A stretch of DNA of 64,000 nucleotides from Rosa chinensis (lineage: Eukaryota; Streptophyta; Magnoliopsida; Rosales; Rosaceae): the NCBI RefSeq assembly GCF_002994745.2, contig NC_037094.1, forward strand, positions 22,173,001 to 22,237,000, in the 5' to 3' direction. The number at the start of each line of letters is the position of its first letter. Position 1 is the first letter of the stretch. The notes below the pieces were generated by a model that was given only the letters and a program-made list of their open reading frames with translations, made no database searches and was not told where the DNA came from. Of the stretch, positions 11,546 to 21,710 are shown in pieces. The translations under genes and the position numbers were made by a program.

Positions 11546-11719
11546 GATCCATGCTCCACGGCCTCGAAGAAATCTCGGCCTTCTAAGCCTTGCTGGTCCG
11601 AGTTCGACTCCGACTAATGGGTTTGAGTTCAACTGCAACCAGAAAAGGAGAAGAGGACATGGGTGCATAAATCAGATTTTTTTTTTAAGTAATGTGACAG
11701 AAGGAAAGAAAAAAAATTT

Positions 11720-12345
11720 TTGAATGTATATTTGGGGAAAATAGACGTCTATTAGAGGGCAATAGACGTTTTAAAATTTATATAATCTTTTTTTTTTTTT
11801 TTTCCTTTAATCAAAGTTCTATTTGTCTAATTTTAGGAAGATTAGTTCCAATTCCGGCTATCGAAAGTTCTACTGGGGGGCAATAGACGTCTATTGTCCT
11901 TCTATTGGGGGAAATAGATGTCTGTTGGGGGTAATAAACCTTTCCAGTGAGGTTTTCAGAAAAGTCCGATGGACGGCGGCCGGTGATCGGAATCCGACAG
12001 CCGATGATCGGACTCCGGTGAAGTCTCATATGGTTTCCCTCTCATCTATTTTTTTTTTCTCTCTCTCTCTCTAGGTAACAAAGGGGTAAGGATAAAATGG
12101 TATTAAAAAAAAAAAAAAAATCTTAATGGGGTATTAGGGAAGAACTCAATCTTAATAGAGTATTTTGAGTAAGAGGGAATTAAAAAAAGGATCTTTGACC
12201 CAAAGCACCAAAATAAATAAAAATTATCTCACTTACTCCAGTAACAGATTTTTATTCCTACTAACCCAATTTGTAGTAAAATGATAATTCTGTCCTCTAC
12301 CTAATTAAACAACTACTTTATGCCACTCTCTCCCTCTCTTTCATC
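11720..12345. mobile_element. Palindrome-rich TIR-type repeat, copy 1
   Basis: Contains several copies of AATAGACGTCTATT flanked by GGGGG, then a stretch with GGCGGCCGGTGATCGG repeats, a CTCTCT run, and the tail TTAATGGGGTATTAGGG ... TTTTGAGTAAGAGGGAATTAA. The same order occurs at 13120-13840 and 43205-44452. At 12200-12340 the sequence GACCCAAAGCACCAAAAT...CACTTACTCC matches the left end of the copy at 43205, so pieces of two copies are juxtaposed. No coding potential. Confidence 0.55.
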
Positions 12346-12371
12346 TGATATATATATATATATATATATAC
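12346..12371. repeat. (TA)n microsatellite
   Basis: Alternating TA run of about 22 bases at the border of the foldback half-element. Confidence 0.8.
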
Positions 12372-12540
12372 AGATCCTATCCAGAGCGGAGCTCCGCTTT
12401 GAAATTAACTTGTGAAGTTTGAGTTTTTGGTCACTTTTCGGTAACATATCCACATCTCGACCGTTCAATTTTTAGGTACTAGTGTATAGATCATCTCTGC
12501 AAATTTTCAGCCAAGTTGATGATTGTTAAGGTATCTCTAC
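12372..12540. mobile_element. Half of a foldback MITE
   Basis: Segments such as CGACCGTTCAATTTTTAGG and ATTTTCAGCCAAGTTGATGA match the left arm of the long inverted repeat at 20471-20851. Only one arm is present. Confidence 0.5.
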
Positions 12541-12690
12541 ATTGCCATCAAGGCCGACTCCGTCTCCGACTTCAAACTTGGTTCGCACCGTGAAAAAATT
12601 CAAGGCTAACTTTGGAGGAGAGATTGTTGCGCTGGAGACTTCTTCTGATTACGGATTGGCTTCTAAAGTCCACAGACACCTGACTTGATC
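12541..12690 (+). other. Exon-like fragment, unrecognised
   Basis: Open on the plus strand, encoding a peptide with VKKFKANFGGEIVALETSSD and YGLASKVHRHLT before TGA. It has protein-like composition and is less AT-rich than its surroundings, so it is likely a captured or orphan exon. I do not recognise the family. Confidence 0.3.
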
Positions 12691-13119
12691 TTGCACCAAT
12701 TCCAGAGTTCATAATGGTAATTAGTTTAATATTCTATCAAAATTCTCTTTAATTTGAATTATGAAATCTTACTTCATGGTGCAGATGGTTAAAGATCGAA
12801 GTCTTTAACTCTCAATTATGAATAGGGACAAAAGAGTACTGGGTGGTGGGTCATTTGCATTTTTAGATGAATTGGTTAGCTAGTGGGAGGCTTTCTTTTG
12901 CTAAAGCTCTCAGACTCAGTGAACGAATAATGGAGGTTCAGCAAAGAAGGATTTTTGTCTTTATCTTAATATTTAATTGCTTCTTCTACTCTCTATAAGA
13001 AAACACGTCAGATATTTATAGACTTGCTTGTTTGACCGGAAGCATTTTCAAAATGCTAAGGCCATATGTGTGCGCGCGCGCGCGTTCTTTTTTGGTAAAA
13101 TGAGGGCAGAAAAAAATAA
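12691..13119. other. Spacer, no gene seen
   Basis: AT-rich. Holds a short (GC)n run at about 13072-13084 after GTGT. Confidence 0.3.
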
Positions 13120-13840
13120 AATAAAATGTTTTATTGTCTCCCAATAAACATCTATTGGGGGGCAATAGACGTTTTAAATTGATGTAATCTCTTTGTTTTT
13201 TTTTTTTTTTTTTTTTTTTTTTTTCTGTAATCAAAGTTTTATTTGTCTAAATTTAGGGAGATTAGTTCTCATTCTGGCGACTGAAAGTCTTATTGAGGGG
13301 CAACAAACGTCTATTGGGGGACAATACATTGCTGATAGTCGTCTATTGAGGGGCAGTACATGATTGATAGTCGTCTATTAGGGGGCAATAGACGTCTATT
13401 AGGGAGCAATAGACTATTGGGGCAATAGACGTCTATTGCCCCTCTATTATGAGGCAATGGATGTCTATTGGGGGAAAAAAAACATTTCCGGTGAGATTTT
13501 CAGCAAATTTAGGTGGGCGGCGGCTTGTGACAGGATTAAGGCCGCCGGTGACCGGAATCTGGCAACCGGTGACCGGAATCCTATAAAAGTTGGTCGGATT
13601 CCAGCGGCCAGTGACGGTGCTCCGACGAAGTCTCCTATGGTTTCTCTCTCTCTCTAAGTTTCAAAAGGGGTGAGGGTAAAATAGTATTAAGAAAATTAAA
13701 AAACATAAAAAAAATATTAATGAGATATTAGAGAAGACCTCCTTAGAGTGTTTTGGGTAAGAGGGAATTAAAAAAACTTAATAAGGTAAGTGGGAAAAAA
13801 ATCCCTAGAAATGAGGTAAATGGACAAAAACTCTTTCATT
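13120..13840. mobile_element. Palindrome-rich TIR-type repeat, copy 2
   Basis: Same architecture as 11720-12190: a T-run, TAATCAAAGTTTTATTTGTC, at least six ACGT-centred AATAGACGTCTATT-type palindromes between 13140 and 13460, a GGCGGCGG/CCGGTGACCGG segment, CTCTCTCT, then AGTGTTTTGGGTAAGAGGGA and a tail ending in AATGGACAAAAACTC near 13832. Non-autonomous; no transposase. Confidence 0.6.
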
Positions 13841-14335
13841 AATTGCAATTTTCATTGTATCTATCTAGAATTTGAAATCTATAATAAATTTAAAAAGTTT
13901 AAAACAAATTAAATTATTGAAAATGAAAAAAAAACCTTGTTTTGGAAACTAATAAAATATAAAAAAAAAGTTTTAAAGGAAATTCAAAATGACACCTATT
14001 TTAATAAAAAATTGACAAACTGAATTGCAGTGAGGAATTCAGACAATCAATTTCTTCATTTTCTTTCTACAGAGAAATTTATAGTTTCCAAGTTTAAAAT
14101 GCCAAAAGAGGTAATTCATGGCTAGATATTATGAGTTCTTCATTCTCATTTAAACTGCACATACTTTTTCCCTCATCCAAACACATTGTAAGAGTTTTCA
14201 ATTTGGCTCATGGCGACTAAAAAACTAAACTATCCAAATGTCAGTTTGTGACTGAAAAGTGGGTCTCACAAGTGATGGACAAGACCCCCTTATATATAAC
14301 AACATTTGTAACAAACGCTTACTCGTGTATAAACA
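13841..14335. other. AT-rich spacer, nothing recognised
   Basis: No frame, repeat or RNA gene is evident. Confidence 0.3.
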
Positions 14336-14440
14336 TTTTTTTTTATCAGATAAACAACTCAAATGCTACAACTAATTTTGAGTCGAACTCACGACCTCCC
14401 ACTTACTAAAGGGAGACTATGCCACTATGCCACGAACCCA
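14336..14440 (-). mobile_element. tRNA-derived SINE
   Basis: On the minus strand the sequence has an A-box-like TGGCATAGTGG, a B-box-like GTTCGACTC about 40 bases later, then ~50 bases and an A-rich tail (T-run 14336-14344 on the plus strand). This is the layout of plant SINEs transcribed by RNA polymerase III. No clean target duplication was found, so the exact 5' limit is uncertain. Confidence 0.55.
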
Positions 14441-14543
14441 ACTCAACACGACCCATTGACAGCCCTAAGCCAAATGGTACTGTGCTCAACAATTTGTATT
14501 CATTAGTTTTTTTTCATTGAAATTGCTATTCTCCATTCTCAAA

Positions 14544-14544
<1 letters not shown>

Positions 14545-14582
<38 letters not shown>
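14545..14582. repeat. (AT)n microsatellite
   Basis: About 36 bases of alternating AT. Confidence 0.9.
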
Positions 14583-14584
<2 letters not shown>

Positions 14585-14750
14585 TCACCTATTTTCTTGT
14601 CTGGCCATAATCTGATTTTGTTTGAGACTAATTCTTAAAGAGATCTGAAAGCGTTTTTAAACGAGAAAGCACTTGACAAATATTTCTCAAAACCACTTTC
14701 ACATGCTTTTAAACTACCTAATAAGACACATGATACGCTTTTTTGTAATT

Positions 14751-14751
14751 T

Positions 14752-14796
<45 letters not shown>
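14751..14796. repeat. (CA)n(TA)n compound microsatellite
   Basis: ACACAC for about 16 bases followed by TATATA for about 28. Confidence 0.9.
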
Positions 14797-14800
<4 letters not shown>

Positions 14801-15043
14801 ACTCATTTTCTTTATTAATTTAAAAACGTTTTTTAATTCCAAACCTGCCCTTAACAAACGAATGATACAAAAGGACTTGGGTCAACCAATAACCTCCCTT
14901 TTAAGCCGAATTAGATGACTAGATCGACTTGCATGACAAAACAGACCGAAATCAAGCTAGTTTTCTGCTCAACCATTAAATGGCTATTAGAAAGAGGCAA
15001 GGGGTGTTCAACCCTGTGAAATCACACAACTTCCCTAACCATG
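14797..15043. other. Spacer, nothing recognised
   Basis: No coding or repeat signal that I can name. Confidence 0.25.
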
Positions 15044-15860
15044 TCAGGTTGAAGAAAAAATTTTATATCCAGAAAATTCTGTAGTGGTGATCCACTTGAT
15101 GACTACTAAGAATTTAACTCGATCAGAAGAGGAAAAAGACCCAACGCCTCTCTGCATATTATTGAATCTCAGCAAGTAGCTCACTGGCGAGGACGGAGAA
15201 CCATTCCCCCTACAAGAACACCCCTTTTCATCAAAGAACAAAGCACCAAATTGCTTCCAGAGGGATAAACCTGAATGAGACTTTTGTATCAGTGAGAGTG
15301 AACTTGTCCAAGTTGGGCTTATTTCAATAACTGTGTTTCCTTCCTTATCAGTTGAGTGTGAACAATTTCCGACGAATAGAACGATTTTCGACAGCATTTA
15401 TGGGAGCGTTCATTTTCCAGGGGATTTGGGCCTTTCCATTCAATATATCAATCAAGAGCCTAGAGTAACCCTTCAATATTAGTATTCTGGTACCCAGCAT
15501 TCCTTGTAGCAGAAGATCCCTGAGTAGTGCACTTCCTTCAGCTTGAAGAAGGATGCTTGTACCAGTACTTCCTGCTCCCACAATCAAAACACTACCAATG
15601 GAGTCTCGAACAACAAGACCTGTAGCAGCATCACGGTTCTGGTTTACGCAGCTGTCAAAATTCAATTGAAGCTGAGAATCATCATCTAGTAGTTACTATT
15701 GCACAGGCTTGATTTCCAGTTGGCGTTGAGGCTGGTGCAGGAAAGCATAATCACATTCCGAAACTCATTTGTAGCTTGCCAGATTTGCCAACGTAACAGC
15801 AACACTTTGGATAAATTAATAGATGGGGGCTTGTATAACATGTCAGACGGTAGATTGAAG
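15044..15860 (-). pseudogene. LINE-type RNase H (RVT_3) remnant
   Basis: Minus strand 15348-15690 encodes LNFDSCVNQNRDAATGLVVR, DSIGSVL, ILLQAEGSALLRDLLLQG and ILILKGYSRLLIDILNG. That is the order of the RNase H-like domain found at the C-terminus of plant LINE polyproteins (first Asp, AE of the second motif, D of the third). Upstream at 15760-15850 the frame gives LLLRWQIWQATNEF, typical of the zinc-binding linker preceding that domain. The downstream frame 15044-15397 is shifted and decayed. A 5'-truncated, frameshifted relic; no poly(A) or target repeat located. Confidence 0.55.
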
Positions 15861-16215
15861 GAAAGTTTCCTACTTACCTCTGGTTGACTACCATGTCAAA
15901 GTCTTAAGCAACTTATTCCACTTGATGATGGCTTCAAATATATAAACTTCCATGAAAATAGCTACAAAAACCTGTAAATAACAAGACCTTGGAAGCAAAT
16001 AGAAAAAGTTCAACTTTTTCTTCATTTCCATCACTTCTTAGACTAACTGCAGAAAAAAAAAATGGCTAGCTGTCATACTGCAATGTACAAAAATCCTCCT
16101 AGATATTTCAAGCTGCATACATATGAAAACATTCTAAAAGCCAAACTAAGTATAACATATGATTCCGCGCTTGCAGCATATCCACAGATATATGAACACT
16201 ACAACAGTACTTGCA
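15861..16215. other. 3' flank of the first cullin-like gene
   Basis: No gene. Probably contains the 3' UTR of the minus-strand cullin gene that ends at 16216. Confidence 0.4.
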
Positions 16216-18324
16216 TCACAAAATATACCTATATACTGTTGCGTTTTTCTTATCCCTCTCAATGTAGTCACGGGTGACAAGGTCTTCAATGCGCTTCTTG
16301 ATTGCTTTGATGTCAGGCTTGAATGTATGTCTCAACTGCTCAACACACTCTGTAACTAATTGTAGATGACCCAAAACCTTTTGCCGCTTCATAATTCGCA
16401 CGATTGCCGCATCAATAGCATAACGTCTATCGTTGTTTACATTACCTATTACTTCTTTCCTTTCTTCCACCACTCGTGGGAGAGGAATCTTGATTTTTCT
16501 CATTCTGTGTGTGAACTTAGAATTGAACTCAAAGTCGTCATTTGGTGAGATAGTCTTTGTATTTGGCTTCTTGATAAGAATCTTATACTGAGCACATGAG
16601 AGTGAATGAAGAATTCTAACCAAGTCGTCGTGGTTAAGGTTTAACCCAGTTGCTATTTCTGAATAGCTCAATCTATCTGCAGTATTGAAGAGTAGGAGGA
16701 GAGCAGCCTGATAGGTTGATACAACCAATTCAACTTTTTTTGGCTCAAACTTCCCAACAATGTTGCACGAGCCCAATGAGTAAACCCATGTAAGCTTTCT
16801 GTGCTTCGTTTTTGTTTCATAGAATCCTTTGAAAACTTCAACACATCTCACCAACTCTTCAGGAATATTAACATCAAATGATTTATAACTTGGCCAGAAA
16901 CCAGTTGTAAGAACAGTCACAGTCAAATCCATCTCCAGATGATTTACATTTGGATTACTCTGCAGATATTCCTGAAACCTCACCTGAATGTCCTCACTCA
17001 ATGCCAAATCAGTGACCATTCCCTCCATCTTTGAGGTGAAAGGCGCACCACATTGCTGCTTCATCTGTGTCAAAATTCTCTCTTCATGGTCCTTGCTAAG
17101 ACAATGATCAAACAAGAGACGACGAGCAAGTCTTTTCCTGTAGAATTCTGCAAAAAGGTCTTTGTCACTCAGATAAGGAAGCAACGTACTGACAACCTTT
17201 TCAAGAGTTTCTTCTATTTCCTGCTCACCCATCACCATCTCATTCCTTCTGCTTTTGAGGAGATTATCACAGAAAGCAGCAAGTAATTCAGCACTTGAAA
17301 TCCCAGTAACATCTCTATTGCAAAATACCTCAAAAGCCTCCTTCAAAGCCTTGCGAAAGGGATAGTAGTTTTTAAAGCAATGATTGACATATGCCATATG
17401 CTTATCGTGCAGCTTGATTAAATTTTTGACAAGGACCTGTTCTGCCAGGCCAGCTCCATCTGAAGAAGCCTTGTCTTTTGCAGCATCTCGAACCATGGTT
17501 GCACCCTCAGCAGTAACTTTCTGTTTAAATATGCTAGCGAGAGGTTCAAAGAGCTCATGTTGCACTCTCTGGACCAGCTTACGCTCACTACTTGCATGGA
17601 AGCAATGTGAAGCCCTATCCCTCTCTTTCCGCAAGCACTCCTCAGCCTTCGACATATAATCTGCATCAGATTTTACCTCCAAAATCCAACTTGATGCTTT
17701 ACGGGAGTAATACTCACCAGCATTTCTTAGTAAGTCTGATTCAAAGTCGCTTTCATAAGCATTCACTGTTCCCATTCCAATTTCAACAATTACATCTACT
17801 GCTTTCTTCACTGCTGCTCTATCAATTTCCTCTCCACTGCGCTCTTTATCAATAAGATGAACTATAGCATCTCTGACCTTAGCATTTACCCTCTGATAAA
17901 CCAAATCATGAAAGCGGTTAACTGCAACTAATTCATTTAGTGTAGAAAGTTTCTCTCGGGGGACAAAGTAGCGATCAAGATAAGCAAAGATTCCTGGCAG
18001 CCAATAAACCATGAGTTTGTGATGTTCCCATATTTTGACAAGCTCCCGCAAAACAAACTCATCAGGTTGATTTGTTGAAGCAATAAATTCTTCACACGTG
18101 TCCCTGTAATATTCATGACATGTCTCCTGATATTTTCTATAAAGCTCTTTAGAATAATCATAGGGGGGCTTTTGAGTACACATGTTAAAGATAGTTGTGT
18201 GCAGCAACATATATTCTTCTGCTGTGAACGGAGGCTCTGATCCTTCTGCAACCAGCCTTAGCTTTGTGATCCCTTTCTTGACATATTCCCATCCTTCACT
18301 GAAATATATGAGTTTGCGACTCAT
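16216..18324 (-). CDS. Cullin-1-like protein, intronless coding exon (copy 1)
   Basis: Encodes 702 residues. Cullin-1 is the scaffold of SCF ubiquitin ligases: the N-terminal helical repeats hold SKP1/F-box proteins and the C-terminal domain holds RBX1. Visible marks: an N-terminus [12 protein letters not shown] (~11-22), [13 protein letters not shown] repeat motif (~47-55), the cullin-homology block with [20 protein letters not shown] and [20 protein letters not shown], and the winged-helix end [15 protein letters not shown] with the neddylation lysine at residue ~646. The usual plant CUL1 is ~740 residues; the shortfall is mainly a ~40-residue gap after [11 protein letters not shown] (third cullin repeat). 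No introns interrupt the ORF although CUL1 genes normally have many, so it probably derives from a retroposed copy. ATG lies 17 bases after an acceptor (CTGCAG at 18343-18348). The last residues YRYIL match the cullin C-terminus, so the frame is complete. Expression is not shown. Confidence 0.88.
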   Translation of the reverse strand: MSRKLIYFSEGWEYVKKGITKLRLVAEGSEPPFTAEEYMLLHTTIFNMCTQKPPYDYSKELYRKYQETCHEYYRDTCEEFIASTNQPDEFVLRELVKIWEHHKLMVYWLPGIFAYLDRYFVPREKLSTLNELVAVNRFHDLVYQRVNAKVRDAIVHLIDKERSGEEIDRAAVKKAVDVIVEIGMGTVNAYESDFESDLLRNAGEYYSRKASSWILEVKSDADYMSKAEECLRKERDRASHCFHASSERKLVQRVQHELFEPLASIFKQKVTAEGATMVRDAAKDKASSDGAGLAEQVLVKNLIKLHDKHMAYVNHCFKNYYPFRKALKEAFEVFCNRDVTGISSAELLAAFCDNLLKSRRNEMVMGEQEIEETLEKVVSTLLPYLSDKDLFAEFYRKRLARRLLFDHCLSKDHEERILTQMKQQCGAPFTSKMEGMVTDLALSEDIQVRFQEYLQSNPNVNHLEMDLTVTVLTTGFWPSYKSFDVNIPEELVRCVEVFKGFYETKTKHRKLTWVYSLGSCNIVGKFEPKKVELVVSTYQAALLLLFNTADRLSYSEIATGLNLNHDDLVRILHSLSCAQYKILIKKPNTKTISPNDDFEFNSKFTHRMRKIKIPLPRVVEERKEVIGNVNNDRRYAIDAAIVRIMKRQKVLGHLQLVTECVEQLRHTFKPDIKAIKKRIEDLVTRDYIERDKKNATVYRYIL

Positions 18325-20100
18325 TGTTGTGAATTCAATATCCTGCAGCTATAACATAATCAAATAAGGAATATCATCATGGTCATCATCTTGACATGTA
18401 TAAGAAATCCAATCATTAAGAGAGTTCACTTGAGTCATGTATATTAGAGTTACATATCGTAATATATATACGTGTCTGTGTGTGTATTAATGTATATAAT
18501 CAGGTTTACTTCTGGACATCTGATAAATTGAGTAAAATTGTGGGCTTCTACAACTAAACTGCTCCGCAGAGTTCAATTATCAGAATCGCACATCTCTATT
18601 ACTGAGAACCATCGATGGAAAATCAGCCACAGACAAAGAGAATTTGTCTGATAAACTGAAATAATGTTACTATGATGATGTGACTAAACAATATCTTCAT
18701 TTGAGTCATTGTTTCAGGAGTGATCCTTAAAGGATTAACTTAAAATGAATAGTCTCTGTTATTTATTGCAGGTTACCGGTAGGGGTCCAAATTATTCATA
18801 TTTCCTTCTTGAACCTCCCTATAGAATGTATACAATTGAGGTTTATTTTGGTAAATAAAATAGAACTGGGCTACTATCTTAAATGTCAGGAATTTCACTG
18901 TTCTTGGGGGTTCCTTCCCTTTACCTCCCAAGGAAAATCCCAAAAAGTATCTCGAGTTGACAGGCTAGTTTGAATTACTTACTAATGGGATGGATATACC
19001 TAAATGAGCTCGATAGTTATGATTAGTTTATGGGTTCGGGTAATATTAAATGTGTCTAGAGTATGCTAATAGGTCATTTATTGTTATATACGTGAATGAG
19101 CTTTCACTGTAAGAGGCTTGAATAAAACAAATTAAAGCATATTTCCTACATTTGATTTCCTGTTCGTGCATTATTTCCTTATATTGCGCCAGCTTCATCA
19201 AGAAGTTCAGACCTACATATGAACTCAATGAATGATCTCCAGAGCGCCATTCATGGAGAAATTCATCACCTATTCCCACCAACCGAAGCAAGCTTGGCTC
19301 CAGCATTGTCTCATCTCCTTCTAACCTCAGCGACTACCATCAGCACCAATAACACTTGAGCACCACCTTGAACTACTCAAATTACTCCCAGTCTTACTGA
19401 TAAAACCCAATACCCAAACACTCAGCCATGCTCAATTTTACCACCTCTGATTACCCCTTTTTTACTCTCAAGTCTCAACCATTCCCATTCCATGATCACA
19501 ACCTAGAGCTTGTCCATTCCACAGTTCCCATCATTCTTCGCCCCATAATCCCAGTTTCCACACCAAAAATTTTATCAGCCCCTCTCGTCCTTGAACAATT
19601 CCCACCACAGTCAAACCCACTCCTTTTTCACCCAACAGTAAAAAAAAAAAAATCTCTTAAGCCTTCTCTTTTTTTTTCATATCAAAAATTCTACCCCCTC
19701 AAGCAGGTTCATATCAACAGCCCTAAACCATGGCCACTCAGAAAACCTTGCTATCAATTATCAATTTGATTCATCTATTACCACCCTAAACAATTTCAGC
19801 AAAACAAGAAAACAAAACCCTCAGAACTAACAGATCAGACGAACAGCCTTGCACCACTAAACCATGCAGTGGTAACACTTCATTTCAAAGGCAAAACACA
19901 CAATTTCATCCAAATTAATTGATACCCAGACAGAACATAAAAGCTCAAATTGCTGGAAATTAAGCACCGAATCAAACATGAAGAACAGTAAAAGATTGAT
20001 TTAAACAAAAGCATACCTGAGTGTTTGAGCACTGGAGATCAGAGAACACCATAGAATCTGGGGAACTACATTACTTTGCTCCTTTCTTCTTCTTCTTCTT
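18325..20100 (-). other. 5' leader intron and first non-coding exon of cullin copy 1
   Basis: An acceptor (GCTGCAG, exon starts at 18342) and a matching donor (AACACTCAG/GTATGC, exon end 20017) define a leader intron of about 1.67 kb (18343-20016). The same CTCAG/GTATGC donor context is found upstream of cullin copy 2, which supports the model. The first exon would run from 20017 to about 20100, where CT/GA-rich leader sequence occurs. The intron contains no recognisable gene. Confidence 0.5.
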
Positions 20101-20199
20101 CTACACAGCGAGAGAGAGAAGGAGAGACTCGTGAGAGAGAAAAGGACAACTTGCGAGATAGATGAAATAATTTGGGACCCACTAGGTATTTCCAAAATT

Positions 20200-20470
20200 G
20201 ATCTGTCCCAAAATGTATTTTACTGTTTTTTGGCATCGGATTGACGATTGAGAAGAGAAGGCGTTCGATCTGGACTAACGGTTACGCGACGGGGTTTTGC
20301 ATATTTTTCATTTCTTTCTTTGGGAAGATGAGATGCCAAGGTCAATTTTGAAATGATTTTCAAATTTGAACTATATCCTCCTGTGACGTCTGTTGTAATT
20401 ATTTAAATTGTTTAATATTATGTAATTTTTATTTTCAAAATATATATATATATATAAGATTTTTCTCAGG
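20200..20470. other. Putative promoter side of cullin copy 1
   Basis: No gene. A short (TA)n run sits at 20443-20456. Confidence 0.3.
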
Positions 20471-20851
20471 TAAGGATGTCCTTAGTTTTTCTTATGGAAC
20501 GGATTTACTGTTTTCACCTACTTTCCGATCACATTTTTACATCTTAACCGTTCAGTTTTTAGGTCCTAATGTATGGATCACCTCTGAAAAATTTCAGCCA
20601 ATTTGGTGATCGTTAAGATATCCAAAACTGCAATTTACATGAACGAACCGAATCTGTTGAACCGGAACTGTTCGTTTACATTGTTGTAATTTGCAGTTTT
20701 GGATGCCTTAATGATCACCAATTTGGTTGAAATTTTGCAGAGGTGATCTATACATTAGGACCTAAAAACTGAACGGTTAAGATGTGAAAATGTGATCGGA
20801 AAGTGGGTGAAAACCGGAAATCCGTACCTAAGAAAAACTAAGGATGTCCTT
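20471..20851. mobile_element. Foldback MITE (long imperfect palindrome, 381 bp)
   Basis: The left end TAAGGATGTCCTTAGTTTTT is mirrored at the right end (20832-20851). The two arms pair almost over their full length, for example CCGATCACATTTTTACATC near 20526 with GATGTGAAAATGTGATCGG near 20781, and AACCGTTCAGTTTTTAGG with CCTAAAAACTGAACGGTT. The centre is GTTGAACCGGAAC. No coding capacity and no clear target duplication. One arm recurs at 12372, and relatives lie at about 24690 and 25570. Confidence 0.75.
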
Positions 20852-20863
20852 AGTGTAGCCGGA

Positions 20864-20864
<1 letters not shown>

Positions 20865-20918
<54 letters not shown>
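20865..20918. repeat. (TA)n microsatellite
   Basis: About 52 bases of alternating TA. Confidence 0.95.
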
Positions 20919-20919
<1 letters not shown>

Positions 20920-21710
20920 TGAAGTTGTTCATGCACTATCATGAAATCTAAATTTCAGAATTTTAATTTTATGAAAAATCTTGTGATACTCGAACTGTTA
21001 TGTCATTGCGCAGTCATTTTGGTACTTGTGTTTATATCTCTATCAAAAAATTTGTTATGTGGTGAAAATGTAATACAATTGTAATTTTATAAATCTTTAG
21101 ATATTTTATTGACGGTCTATATTTAAAGTAAAGGATAGTCAAAGACCAAACTATGCCAAAGAGTGAAGGAGATGATCCTGATAAAAAAAATACAAAATAA
21201 AAACAAAAACAGAACATACCATGACAGAAAGAAACAAGATGAGCCGGTGAGTTGTGATGGTCGCATGTTTAATTCTCACAAACATCATGGGATGGATGGG
21301 ATAGTGTTAAAATGTCATTTCTCCAAACGAAAAAAAAAGCAAGTTAAGAAGTAAGCAAATTAACCTGTTCAATTCAATGTTATCATGTGTAAAATTGTCA
21401 CCAGCGTTATACTTTGAACGGGGAGAAGCTTAAGTTTTCAGTTCATTAACCATAGAAGTTTAGAACTAGGACCAACTACATATACGGATATACCTGCTGG
21501 GATCTGGTTCCTCCTAGCTACTTCATGATCTTCATATGATACAAGTAATACAAGACTAATCTTGCCAAGCAAGTCTCAAACAAACAAAAAACCTGAAGAA
21601 ATCATCGGCAGGCTTAAGGTTTTCCATTCTTATATTTCAACAATTGACTACGGAAAATCAATTTTACACACGTACGTTTTTCATGAGATACACCAACACT
21701 ACTTGAATGA
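20919..21710. other. Intergenic, 3' side of cullin copy 2
   Basis: No gene recognised. The part next to 21711 is expected to hold the 3' UTR of the minus-strand cullin gene. Confidence 0.35.

Noticed and set aside
17053..17855. Plus-strand frames antisense to cullin copy 1
   Set aside because: Shadows of the real minus-strand gene; none has a domain.
21236..21330. Second SINE
   Set aside because: There is a B-box-like GTTTAATTCTC and an A-run, but no convincing A-box or target duplication.
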